A program made the position numbers and the translations under genes. From contig JADFHR010000012.1 of NCBI GenBank assembly GCA_022567015.1, positions 1 through 21,843 of the forward strand: 21,843 bases of DNA, written 5' to 3'. Source of the stretch: Pseudomonadota bacterium (lineage in GTDB: Bacteria > Pseudomonadota > Alphaproteobacteria > Rhodospirillales > 2-02-FULL-58-16). The notes below the pieces were generated by a model. It saw only the letters and a list, made by a program, of their open reading frames with translations. It was not told the DNA's origin and searched no databases. This document shows positions 1 to 6,665 of this stretch, one piece after another (position 1 is the stretch's first letter; each line of letters opens with the position of its first letter).

Positions 1-116
1 TTAGGGCCGAAAGCCTTGGTAAGCCGGCTCGTCGGGTCATGATCAGTGACCCTTGGTATTAGGGCCGAAAACCTTGGTAAGCCGGCTCGTCGGGTCATGA
101 TCGGCGCCCCTTGGTA
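1..116. repeat. 58-bp tandem repeat, two copies, at the window edge
   Basis: Two adjacent copies of a 58-bp unit (1-58 and 59-116) are nearly identical through their first two thirds and share the closing CCTTGGTA. They differ at one base around position 12 and in a few bases near GATCAGTGACCC versus GATCGGCGCCCC. The array may continue left of the window. No credible ORF crosses it, so it is probably an intergenic repeat; its function is unknown. Confidence 0.85.
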
Positions 117-191
117 TTAACCCCTGTGCCCTGTCATCCGATAAGAGGCTTCCGGGCCCGGGCGCCGCCACGCGGGATTTCCATTGGAACT

Positions 192-352
192 CCAAAAGTT
201 TTGAATTTCCCGACCATCCCGGGAATATGAGCGTCAGCCCCCAAGACGTGCAACCTCCCTGCTGAACTTGCCCCGCCCACCGTGGCGGGGTTTTTTTGTT
301 ACGGCGGCCCGGCGTAACGGCCCGGTGGGAAACCCAAAAATTTTGAATTTCC
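192..352. repeat. Duplicated AT-rich motif flanking a terminator
   Basis: The motif CCAAAAGTTTTGAATTTCC at 192-210 recurs at 334-352 with one substitution (18 of 19 identical), about 142 bp apart in the same orientation. It is much richer in A+T than its surroundings. The two copies bracket the terminator at 271-300. It resembles a dispersed intergenic repeat more than coding sequence. Apart from these repeats, the terminator and a weak small ORF, nothing is recognisable in 1-825. Confidence 0.7.
271..300 (+). terminator. Strong intrinsic terminator
   Basis: CCCCGCC (271-277), a 6-nt loop and GGCGGGG (284-290) form a perfect 7-bp GC stem, followed by seven T residues and then GTT. This is a canonical Rho-independent terminator for plus-strand transcription. 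No plus-strand gene lies upstream in the window, so it ends either a transcript entering from the left or an unannotated small RNA. Confidence 0.85.
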
Positions 353-416
353 ACCACACCCTGCTCCGATGGCGGTGTCTTTCATTCGCTCGATCCAACC
401 AACGGGGAGGACGATC

Positions 417-689
417 ATGACGGATCCACCCGGCGATGACGTCGCGGCAGGCGGCCCGGCCGTGCGGCAAAGGCCGGACAAAAAGGCATCAAGGCGGTGC
501 GGTGCGAGGCGGGCATTGAAATACATGAACCGCTGGTTTCGTCCCGGCCGTCGGGCACGGTCCGGCGCCGGCGGTCCCGCGGCGCCGACACCAACGCCCC
601 CAGGGGCGCACGGCTCCCGATGTCCAACACATGGCGGCGGTCCTGATCCCGAAGCGGGGGGACGACGGGATCACTATCCCGACGAATAA
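417..689 (+). CDS. Doubtful small hypothetical protein (90 aa)
   Basis: An open frame begins at ATG 417 after a strong Shine-Dalgarno sequence (GGGGAGG at 404-410, six bases before the start) and ends with TAA at 687-689. The product is rich in Gly, Pro, Arg and Ala. It has no signal peptide, membrane segment or recognised motif, and its last third is low-complexity Pro/Gly sequence. The only argument for it is the ribosome-binding site; GC-rich DNA readily yields frames like this by chance. It could be a real lineage-specific small protein or non-coding sequence. Confidence 0.3.
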   Translation: MTDPPGDDVAAGGPAVRQRPDKKASRRCGARRALKYMNRWFRPGRRARSGAGGPAAPTPTPPGAHGSRCPTHGGGPDPEAGGRRDHYPDE

Positions 690-825
690 AAATCCGCCCC
701 CTCGGAACCCGATGTGGTTGGAACGAGGGCGCGGCCGGTTTTCCGCCCGCCGCGCCCCCGGCGGCGGTGGAGCCGAATGGCCACCCATGGCCGTCACACG
801 TGTCATCCTATTGTGATAGAGGGTA

Positions 826-2505
826 CTACGCGTCCTTGTCGGCCGGTGGTTCCGCGTCCGAGCGTACGCTGACCTTGTCGATGGTGGCGCCGGGAAAAGT
901 CTCCATCACCGCCTTGACCAGGGGATGCTCGGAGGCCTCGGCCTTTCTCCCGGCGGCCGGTCCGGCCGGCGCCTCCGGCGCGCCCCCGGCGGGATCGTCC
1001 GTGCCGGTGACGCGGCCGGCGGGATCGCCGGGGCCCGGGCCGCCATCGGTGCGCGGCGCCTCGGTGGCGGGCGTCCTTGGCGCCTGGGCCCGGGGCGCCG
1101 TTTCGCCGGGGGTCGCGGGGGCGCCCCCCGCATACGTTGTCGGGGGGACACCCCCTGGTGGCCCCCCGGGGGTCGCGGGCGCGCCCCCCGCATACGCTGT
1201 CGGGGGGACATCCCCCGGTGGCCCCCCGGGGGTCGCGGGGGCCGCGCCGCCGCCGTCTCCGAGGGTTTTCAGGGCCTCCGCCGGCGTCGGCAGACCGGAG
1301 GCGAAGGCGAGGCGCACCAGGATCATCTCCGCCGCCTGCTCGGGCCGGGGCGCCAGGCGCACCTCGCCAAGTCCCTTGAGCAGCATCTGCCAGGCCCTGG
1401 CCACCGCCGCCATGGACAGCTTCTCCGCCATCTCGCCGCCGCGCACCCGCTCCGCCTCGGGCACGCCGAAGGCGTCCGCCGCACCGGGCACGACCTTGAT
1501 GCGGGTCAGCCAGTGGGTCAGTTCCAGCATGTCCTCCAGCACCGCCCCGGGGTCGGCCCCGGCGGCGTACTGTTGGCCCAGGGTGCGCAGCGCCTTGTCG
1601 GCGTCTCCCTTCATCACCGCGTCCAGCAGGTCGAACGTGATCGTCCTGTCGGCCAGGCCGAGCATCCGGCGCACCTGGTCCTCGCCGACCTCGCCGCCGG
1701 AATGGGCGATGGCCTGGTCGAAGAGCGAGAGGCCGTCGCGCACCGAGCCGTCGGCGGCGCGGACGATCATGTTGAGCGCGCCGTCGGTGACCTTGGCCCC
1801 TTCCTTTTCGACGATGCCCTTGAAGTGGGCGGCCAGGGTTTCGGCGTCGATGCGGCGCAGGTCGAAACGCTGGCAGCGGCTGAGGACCGTCACCGGGATC
1901 TTGCGCGCCTCGGTGGTGGCGAAGATGAATTTCACATGCTCGGGCGGCTCCTCCAGGGTCTTGAGCAGGGCGTTGAAGGCGTGCTTGGACAGCATGTGCA
2001 CTTCGTCGATGATGTAGACCTTGTAGCGCGCCGAGGTCGGCCGGTAGCGCACGCCGTCGATGAGCTCGCGGATGTCGTCGACGCCGGTGCGGCTGGCGGC
2101 GTCCATCTCGATCACGTCCATGTGCCGGTCCTCGGCGATGGCCCGGCAGTGCTCGCAGACGCCGCAGGGCTCCGGCGTGATGCCGCCGCTTCCGTCGGCT
2201 CCGACGCAGTTCAGGCAGCGGGCGATGATGCGCGCCGCGGTCGTCTTGCCGACCCCGCGCACGCCGGTGAGGATGAAGGCATGGGCCAGCCGGCCCGAGC
2301 CCATGGCGTTGGTCAGCGTCCGCACCATCGCCTCCTGCCCGATCAGCCCGGCGAACGTGGCCGGCCGGTACTTGCGGGCGAGGACCTGGTAGTGGGCGGA
2401 CTCCGCCGCTTCCGATTGCGCGCCGGGAGCCGGCGACGGCCCTTCGCCGGGGGGCTGGTCCGGGGCGGGCGGCTCGGGAGACTCGGGAGACTCGTGCTCG
2501 GTCAT
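826..2505 (-). CDS. dnaX: DNA polymerase III subunit gamma/tau
   Basis: This is the clamp-loader ATPase of the replicative polymerase, which loads the beta clamp and couples the polymerase cores. From the start chosen at 2505 the protein has 559 aa. Residues 1-35 are an acidic Pro-rich leader, followed by the HYQVLARKYRP opening typical of DnaX. The Walker A motif GVRGVGKTTA is at about 81-90, and a zinc module follows (CLNC, then CGVCEHC). Walker B is in YIIDEVHM and the sensor in the LSRCQRFD motif. Domain III follows, then a Pro/Ala/Gly-rich linker with a 20-residue repeat and a short acidic C-terminal part. A GTG/ATG start ten codons further upstream is possible. The SRP RNA gene lies just upstream on the same strand, a common alphaproteobacterial arrangement. 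The usual downstream partners ybaB and recR are not in the 825 bp available. Confidence 0.97.
   Translation of the reverse strand: MTEHESPESPEPPAPDQPPGEGPSPAPGAQSEAAESAHYQVLARKYRPATFAGLIGQEAMVRTLTNAMGSGRLAHAFILTGVRGVGKTTAARIIARCLNCVGADGSGGITPEPCGVCEHCRAIAEDRHMDVIEMDAASRTGVDDIRELIDGVRYRPTSARYKVYIIDEVHMLSKHAFNALLKTLEEPPEHVKFIFATTEARKIPVTVLSRCQRFDLRRIDAETLAAHFKGIVEKEGAKVTDGALNMIVRAADGSVRDGLSLFDQAIAHSGGEVGEDQVRRMLGLADRTITFDLLDAVMKGDADKALRTLGQQYAAGADPGAVLEDMLELTHWLTRIKVVPGAADAFGVPEAERVRGGEMAEKLSMAAVARAWQMLLKGLGEVRLAPRPEQAAEMILVRLAFASGLPTPAEALKTLGDGGGAAPATPGGPPGDVPPTAYAGGAPATPGGPPGGVPPTTYAGGAPATPGETAPRAQAPRTPATEAPRTDGGPGPGDPAGRVTGTDDPAGGAPEAPAGPAAGRKAEASEHPLVKAVMETFPGATIDKVSVRSDAEPPADKDA
1111..1248 (-). 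repeat. 60-bp GC-rich tandem repeat inside dnaX
   Basis: Two 60-bp units (1111-1170 and 1171-1230) differ at only a few bases and are followed by a partial third copy to about 1248. In the DnaX frame each unit encodes a 20-residue Pro/Gly/Ala block (APATPGGPPG followed by a VPPT-YAGG segment). Each unit contains complementary C-run and G-run arms (CCCCCCG, then CGGGGGG ten bases later) that could form a hairpin. The length is a multiple of three, so the frame is kept. It lies in the flexible linker, where expansion is likely tolerated. Confidence 0.85.
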
Positions 2506-2546
2506 GGGCGCCCGGTGCGTAAGCGTCGATACCATCGATGCGGCGG

Positions 2547-2648
2547 GGTGGGAGACCGAACGACGACCCAGGCCGGACCTCGTTACGGCTGCTTCCTTCC
2601 GGATCTGACCGGGTTGGCGAGCGGCCTGTCCACCGCCGGCCTCCCACC
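2547..2648 (-). ncRNA. ffs: Signal recognition particle RNA (4.5S type)
   Basis: This RNA binds Ffh and directs ribosomes making membrane proteins to FtsY. On the minus strand the sequence contains the conserved SRP domain IV core, with GGTCAGATCCGGAAGGAAGC including the GGAA tetraloop and the asymmetric-loop bases. The ends pair: GGTGGGAG at the 5' side with CTCCCACC at the 3' side, giving a hairpin of about 102 nt, the usual size of short bacterial SRP RNA. A good promoter sits directly upstream at 2652-2681 and dnaX follows about 40 bp downstream. The ends are inferred from pairing and promoter spacing. Confidence 0.95.
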
Positions 2649-2651
2649 GGC

Positions 2652-2681
2652 ACTATACCAGCGCACGGGGTGCGGGAGCAA
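2652..2681 (-). promoter_or_regulatory. Promoter of the SRP RNA gene
   Basis: Reading the minus strand, TTGCTC (2681-2676) and TATAGT (2657-2652) are separated by 18 bp, close to the sigma-70 type consensus. The predicted transcription start, at about 2646-2648, coincides with the 5' end expected from the RNA's terminal stem. Confidence 0.65.
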
Positions 2682-2750
2682 AGGGCCAATGACGGCGGTG
2701 CGGGGAGAGACCCGGAGCCGTCGGCGGACGGCATCGACATCGCGCGATAG

Positions 2751-2772
2751 GGTAGTGTCTCAGTTTGAAATC
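2751..2772 (+). repeat. Left terminal inverted repeat of the cassette
   Basis: It starts GGTAGTGTCTCAGTTTGAAA and pairs with the right end at 4005-4026, differing at position 15 (T versus G) and at the last base. The outer 14 bases are identical between the two ends. Confidence 0.85.
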
Positions 2773-2982
2773 GTGGCGAACCAACGCCCTGAACGTCCGC
2801 TTTTTAGCGGATCATGTCTGCTTTACGCTGGGCGGCAGACATTGGCGCAGGGTCATCGGCACTTCTGCTCAATAACCCTTAGCGGACATTCGAACCTCAG
2901 CGAGGGGACGCGGGTTTCCGTCAGTTTCAACATTGTGTAGAAATGGGCCGGCCACTATTTACCGACGCAGGATTGACCCCCC

Positions 2983-3816
2983 ATGCCCAAATACGCCGCT
3001 GCCGCCGATTTCCAAAATCTGCATGAACAACCCGAGGCATTCGTCATCCCCAATCCGTGGGATCGCGGCTCGGCCCGCATGTTGGCGAAGCTCGGCTTCA
3101 AGGCACTGGCGACCACCAGTGCCGGATTCGATTTCGCCGATGGCAGAATTGAAGGGACGGCAACGCTTGAAGATGTTCTGTCCCATTGCCGCATGATGGT
3201 CGATGCGACCGGGTTGCCGGTCAACGCAGACGCGGAAAGTTGCTATGCGGAGACCCCGGAAGGCGTCGCCGAGACGATCCGTCGTCTCGCCGAGACGGGT
3301 ATTGCGGGATGTTCGATTGAGGACTTGAACGTATTTGGCTCCGGAACCTACGGTGATGCGCCGATCTACGAACTGTCGGTTGCCGTTGAACGGGTTGCCG
3401 CCGCCGCGGAAGCAGTACGTAGTCTCGACAGACCGTTCATGCTTACCGGCCGGGCTGAAAACTTCCTCCATGGCCGACCCGATCTGGGGGACACGATCAA
3501 GCGCTTGCAGGCTTATCAGGAAGCAGGCGCCGACGTACTTTACGCGCCCGGTCCCCGAACGGCTGATGACATTCGAAGCATCGTCACCTCGGTCGATCGA
3601 CCCATCAATGTCCTCGCCGGTTTGCCAGGTATGAACCTTTCGGTGACGGAGCTTGGTAAACTCGGCGTTAAACGGATCAGCATTGGATCCAACTTGTTTC
3701 GCACCGCCTTCGGTGCCGCGCTTCGCGGGGCTCAGGAAATCCTCAATGACGGTACTTTTGGATATGCCGGTGATGCGGCAACCTTTAAAGAAATCTCCGC
3801 ACTATTCGACGATTGA
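2983..3816 (+). CDS. Isocitrate lyase/PEP mutase family enzyme
   Basis: This 277-aa protein belongs to the PEP mutase/isocitrate lyase superfamily, whose members cleave or rearrange bonds in small oxo-acids through a Mg-bound enolate. Visible family features are the VIPNPWDRGSARML opening, ATTSAGFDFADG (residues about 42-53), the metal-region VNADAESCYAETPEGV, GCSIEDLN, the LTGRAENF strand, and the LAGLPGMNLSVTELGKLGVKRIS segment near the C-terminus. Length matches the short 2-methylisocitrate lyase-like branch. The KRCGH-type catalytic cysteine loop of true lyases is not visible, so the substrate cannot be named; many relatives are oxaloacetate decarboxylases or C-C hydrolases. It is the sole gene in the inverted-repeat cassette, and its base composition is less GC-rich than the neighbours, pointing to transfer. 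Confidence 0.9.
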   Translation: MPKYAAAADFQNLHEQPEAFVIPNPWDRGSARMLAKLGFKALATTSAGFDFADGRIEGTATLEDVLSHCRMMVDATGLPVNADAESCYAETPEGVAETIRRLAETGIAGCSIEDLNVFGSGTYGDAPIYELSVAVERVAAAAEAVRSLDRPFMLTGRAENFLHGRPDLGDTIKRLQAYQEAGADVLYAPGPRTADDIRSIVTSVDRPINVLAGLPGMNLSVTELGKLGVKRISIGSNLFRTAFGAALRGAQEILNDGTFGYAGDAATFKEISALFDD

Positions 3817-4004
3817 GACTTCAGTTTTCCATGGGCAATGTGAATTCAAGGCGTGAGCCTTGATCGCGTGCCGCCGAAAGCAGAAGTTTCGGCAATTGAT
3901 TTCCGCTTCCCGGCTAAAAGCGGACTCAATCACCGCACCGGAACGACGACCGCTTGCATCCGCAAAGCCGACATTCGAGTGCGCTTTGCGCGTTCAGCGC
4001 ATCA

Positions 4005-4026
4005 AATTTCACACTGAGACACTACC
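4005..4026 (-). repeat. Right terminal inverted repeat of the cassette
   Basis: The sequence ends ACTGAGACACTACC. Its reverse complement begins GGTAGTGTCTCAGTGTGAAA, matching the left end. It lies 53 bp before the nudC start codon. Confidence 0.85.
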
Positions 4027-4079
4027 CGCGATCGGGCCGCGGCGTTGCCCGGGGCGGAGGCTTGTGTCAGGCTCGCGCC

Positions 4080-5000
4080 ATGGCCGAGTACCTGATGTAC
4101 ACCGGCGCCGCGCTCGACCGCGCCGCCGCCTTGCGCCGCGACGAGGGCTGGGTCGCCGAGCGCCTCGACGACGGCGCCACCCAAATCGTGCCCGTGTGGC
4201 GCGGCCTGAACCTGATCGCCGGCGGGGACTCGCCCAGCGCCGTCACCATCACCGGGTCCCCGGCCCGGGCGTTGGTCCGCATCGCCGAAAGCGTCGCCCT
4301 TCTGGGCATGGACGGCGAGGTCGCCTATTTCGCCGCCGACGTCTCGGCCCACGACGAGGCGGCGCTCGCCCCCCTTCAGGACGGGGCGGAGTTCATGGAC
4401 CTGCGCCAGGCCGGGGCGCTGATGGAGCGGCGCCAGGGGATGCTGCTGGCCTATGCCCGGGGGATCGTCTACTGGCACCACCGCCACCGCTTCTGCGGCG
4501 ACTGCGGCAGTCCCACCGAGGCCCGCCAGGGCGGCCACATGCGCGTCTGCACCGGCCCGGCCTGCGGGCGCCAGCACTTCCCGCGCACGGACCCCGCCGT
4601 GATCATGCTGGTGACCCGCCCAGCAAGCGGCGCCTGCCTGCTCGGCCACCAGTCGCGCTGGCCGCGGGGCATGTATTCCACCCTCGCCGGGTTCGTCGAG
4701 CCGGGCGAGAGCCTGGAAGAAGCGGTGGCCCGCGAAGTCCTGGAGGAAGCCGGTATCACGGTCGGCGGCGTGCGCTACCGCGCGTCCCAGCCGTGGCCCT
4801 TTCCGGCGTCCCTGATGCTGGGGTTCCGGGCCGAGGCCGAAACCACCGGGATCACCTGCGACAGCCACGAGCTGGAGGACGCCCGCTGGTTCACCCGCGA
4901 TGACATCGGGCGCTTCGAGGAACAAGGCCTGCGCCTGCCGCGCACCGACTCCATCTCGCGCTGGCTGATCGAGGAATGGCTGAAGGAGGAACCGGCGTAG
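4080..5000 (+). CDS. nudC: NAD(+) diphosphatase NudC
   Basis: NudC hydrolyses NAD(H) to NMN(H) and AMP and can remove NAD caps from RNA. The 306-aa protein has a divergent N-terminal domain, then a zinc ribbon (CGDCG and, about 20 residues later, C-x5-C before GRQHFPR). The Nudix box, GFVEPGESLEEAVAREVLEE, carries the REVLEE metal-binding core. The NudC signature SQPWPFPASLMLGF, which separates this group from other Nudix hydrolases, follows. The frame stays open upstream into the inverted-repeat cassette (to 3954), but that extension crosses the repeat and is rich in odd residues. ATG 4080 (MAEYLMYTG) is the natural start. The cassette ends 53 bp upstream, so its insertion may have replaced the native promoter. 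Confidence 0.95.
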   Translation: MAEYLMYTGAALDRAAALRRDEGWVAERLDDGATQIVPVWRGLNLIAGGDSPSAVTITGSPARALVRIAESVALLGMDGEVAYFAADVSAHDEAALAPLQDGAEFMDLRQAGALMERRQGMLLAYARGIVYWHHRHRFCGDCGSPTEARQGGHMRVCTGPACGRQHFPRTDPAVIMLVTRPASGACLLGHQSRWPRGMYSTLAGFVEPGESLEEAVAREVLEEAGITVGGVRYRASQPWPFPASLMLGFRAEAETTGITCDSHELEDARWFTRDDIGRFEEQGLRLPRTDSISRWLIEEWLKEEPA

Positions 5001-5114
5001 TACCCTGGTGGCGTGGGTCCTCGACTGAATCGATCCGCGCCGGCTGCGCCGGATGGGGCCGCGCCCCGGCGCCCCTTCCCCGTGGACGCACGCCGGCCCG
5101 CTTTGCGAAAAGGA

Positions 5115-6485
5115 TCAGGCTGGCCACCGTGGGTGATGAAGGTCGATCACAAAAGCATGCTTATGCTTCAACGCTTCGTGCCGGTGCGGGTGTCCGTGCG
5201 GCTCGGGGCCTTCCCAGCCCTCGTGCTTATGCTGGTGATGCCCGTCATGCACGTGGAGATGTTCATGGTCCAACTCCTCATGAACATGCTCTAGCTCCGC
5301 CGTGGTTTCCACCGACCACACGCGCACGGCCGCGGCCGTGGCAACGATGACGAGCCCGGCCAGAATCGCAAACGCGCCCGGCAGACCGACCTCCGCACCG
5401 AACCAGCCGGCGAGGGGATAGGTCAAAAGCCAGCAGGCATGCGACAGCGCGAACTGGGCCGAAAAGAATGCAGAACGATCCGACGGCTGGCACGAGGCGC
5501 GTAGCAGTCGCCCGGCTGGCGTCTGAACCAGGGACGATCCCACGCCGAGGAGGAACCAGATCGACAGGAGCACCAGGAACCCTGGACGTGTCAGGCCAAG
5601 GATCAATCCCAGGCTCATCAGTAGGCCGCCGGCAAGCATTACCGGCCGCTCCGGATGCCTTTCCAATACCAGTGGCAACAGCACGGCCGCCAGCATCGAC
5701 CCGGCGCCCGCCGCAGCGAAAGCCAGGGCCGTATCCGTGTCCGAACCGCCGAGGGTGCCGCGCACGTAGACAACGGTATTGACGATGACCATGGCGCCCG
5801 CGGCGGCCACGGCGAGCGACAGGAGCAGAAGGCCACGCAAGCGCGGCGTCGCAATGTATGAACGAACCCCAAAGGTCAGGTTAACCAAGACGCCTACCGG
5901 CCGGTCGCTCGGGGCCGCCTTAGGCAGCGTCACGGAAAAAACCAGCAACGCCGACACGATGAAAGCGGCGCTGTTCGCCGCGAACAGTGCATCGTAACTC
6001 GCCACGGTCAGGAGGATGACCGCCACGGTCGGACTGACCAAGTTTTCCAAGTCATAGGCGAGCCGAGACAGGGAGAGGGCTCGGGTATAGCGAGCCTCAT
6101 CGGGGAGCACGTCCGGGATGGTCGCCTGAAACGTCGGCGTGAACCCTGCCGAGCAAGCGTTCAGCACAAAGATGAGGACATAGACCTGCCACACCGCGTC
6201 CACAAAGGGTAGACAGAGCACGAATGCGGCGCGGGCCACATCAAGGGCGATGAGGAACGCCTTGCGGGGCAGCCTGTGGGCGATCCCGCCCACGAAGGGC
6301 GCGATGCCCACGTAGGCGATCATCTTGAGCGCAAGGGCAGTGCCGAGAACCGCGCCGGCGTCTCCATCGGCTAGGTCATAGGCGAGCAACATCAGCGCGA
6401 CGGTCGAGAGGCCGGTGCCAACCAGGGCAATTACCTGGGCGGCGAAAAGACGGCGGTAAGTCGGGTCGGCAAGCGGAGAAATCAT
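5115..6485 (-). CDS. MFS exporter with a His-rich C-terminal tail (probable metal efflux)
   Basis: This is a 456-aa major facilitator protein with about 12 hydrophobic segments over residues 10-395. It includes the MFS loop between helices 2 and 3 (GGIAHRLPRKAFLI). The last 60 residues form a hydrophilic tail with 18 histidines (HVHEELDHEHLHVHDGHHQH and onward), a pattern known from NreB-type nickel exporters and other Ni/Co/Zn transporters. It is divergent from a Cys-containing MerR regulator, which supports metal efflux; the metal is not determined. The start ATG at 6485 lies within an inverted repeat (ATCATT-TAAT-AATGAT, 6481-6496) and lacks a good Shine-Dalgarno sequence. The direct repeat CTGTCCA (6501-6507 and 6509-6515) lies just upstream. 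It could instead be an EntS-like exporter, but the tail argues for metal. Confidence 0.9.
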   Translation of the reverse strand: MISPLADPTYRRLFAAQVIALVGTGLSTVALMLLAYDLADGDAGAVLGTALALKMIAYVGIAPFVGGIAHRLPRKAFLIALDVARAAFVLCLPFVDAVWQVYVLIFVLNACSAGFTPTFQATIPDVLPDEARYTRALSLSRLAYDLENLVSPTVAVILLTVASYDALFAANSAAFIVSALLVFSVTLPKAAPSDRPVGVLVNLTFGVRSYIATPRLRGLLLLSLAVAAAGAMVIVNTVVYVRGTLGGSDTDTALAFAAAGAGSMLAAVLLPLVLERHPERPVMLAGGLLMSLGLILGLTRPGFLVLLSIWFLLGVGSSLVQTPAGRLLRASCQPSDRSAFFSAQFALSHACWLLTYPLAGWFGAEVGLPGAFAILAGLVIVATAAAVRVWSVETTAELEHVHEELDHEHLHVHDGHHQHKHEGWEGPEPHGHPHRHEALKHKHAFVIDLHHPRWPA

Positions 6486-6496
6486 TTAATAATGAT
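6481..6496. promoter_or_regulatory. Inverted repeat overlapping the MFS exporter start
   Basis: ATCATT (6481-6486) and AATGAT (6491-6496) are perfect inverted arms around TAAT, overlapping the exporter's start codon at 6483-6485. It could be a regulator site or affect translation initiation. No known operator is matched. Confidence 0.35.
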
Positions 6497-6609
6497 ACCA
6501 CTGTCCACCTGTCCAAGCAGAATGACCAATAATGTTCGTCGGAGTGCGTGGACGTTGGTATCCGCTTTTAGATCGAAGGTGGCGGCGGTGCTTGAAGGCG
6601 ATTAAAGTG

Positions 6610-6640
6610 TTGAACCTCCAGTTACAGGAGGTTCTATAGT
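6610..6640 (+). promoter_or_regulatory. MerR-type promoter/operator with 19-bp spacer
   Basis: TTGAAC (6610-6615) and TATAGT (6635-6640) are separated by 19 bp, the overlong spacer typical of promoters that MerR-family activators untwist. A perfect dyad GAACCTCC (6612-6619) / GGAGGTTC (6627-6634) with a 7-bp centre fills the spacer. It reads toward the merR gene at 6666, implying autoregulation. The dyad arms resemble the CTCC/GGAG operators of CueR/ZntR/CadR-type regulators. Confidence 0.88.
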
Positions 6641-6665
6641 GCCGGTCATGGATGGAGGCATCGCC

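Larger units (their letters stand above)
2751..4026. mobile_element. TIR-bounded cassette without transposase (passenger gene element)
   Basis: The ends are inverted repeats. The left end (2751-2771) begins GGTAGTGTCTCAGT and matches the reverse complement of the right end (4006-4026) at 20 of 21 positions. Flanking sequences CGCGATAG (2743-2750) and CGCGATCG (4027-4034) match at 7 of 8 positions, as expected for an 8-bp target duplication. The 1276-bp interior is visibly lower in GC than its neighbours. It holds one full-length enzyme gene and no transposase ORF, so any movement would need a transposase supplied in trans. IS families starting with GG and making 8-bp duplications, such as IS1595, are candidates, but the family is not established. 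About 210 bp at the left (2773-2982) and 190 bp at the right (3817-4004) hold no other recognisable gene. Confidence 0.75.

Noticed and set aside
1..116. CRISPR array
   Set aside because: There are only two adjacent near-identical units without distinct spacers, and no cas gene.
826..2505. Programmed frameshift in dnaX producing gamma
   Set aside because: No A-AAA-AAG-type slippery site is visible in the coding strand; the longest A run near the middle is four bases.
803..2740. Second minus-strand frame over dnaX (645 codons)
   Set aside because: It is a shifted frame of dnaX with Arg/Pro-rich nonsense sequence and no domain; it also crosses the SRP RNA.
925..2940. Long plus-strand open frame (671 codons) opposite dnaX
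   Set aside because: It is antisense to a clear dnaX and the SRP RNA, and its translation is low-complexity Arg/Gly/His sequence. It arises from GC-rich codon bias.
3954..4079. N-terminal extension of NudC into the cassette
   Set aside because: It runs through the terminal inverted repeat and has no similarity to NudC. ATG 4080 matches the family start.
3860..4903. Plus-strand frame overlapping nudC in another phase
   Set aside because: Its translation is Arg/Pro/His-rich without motifs, while nudC in the neighbouring frame has full zinc-ribbon and Nudix motifs.
6639..6665. GTG start for the first MerR regulator
   Set aside because: It overlaps the -10 box and lies upstream of the predicted transcript start; ATG 6666 has a good Shine-Dalgarno sequence.
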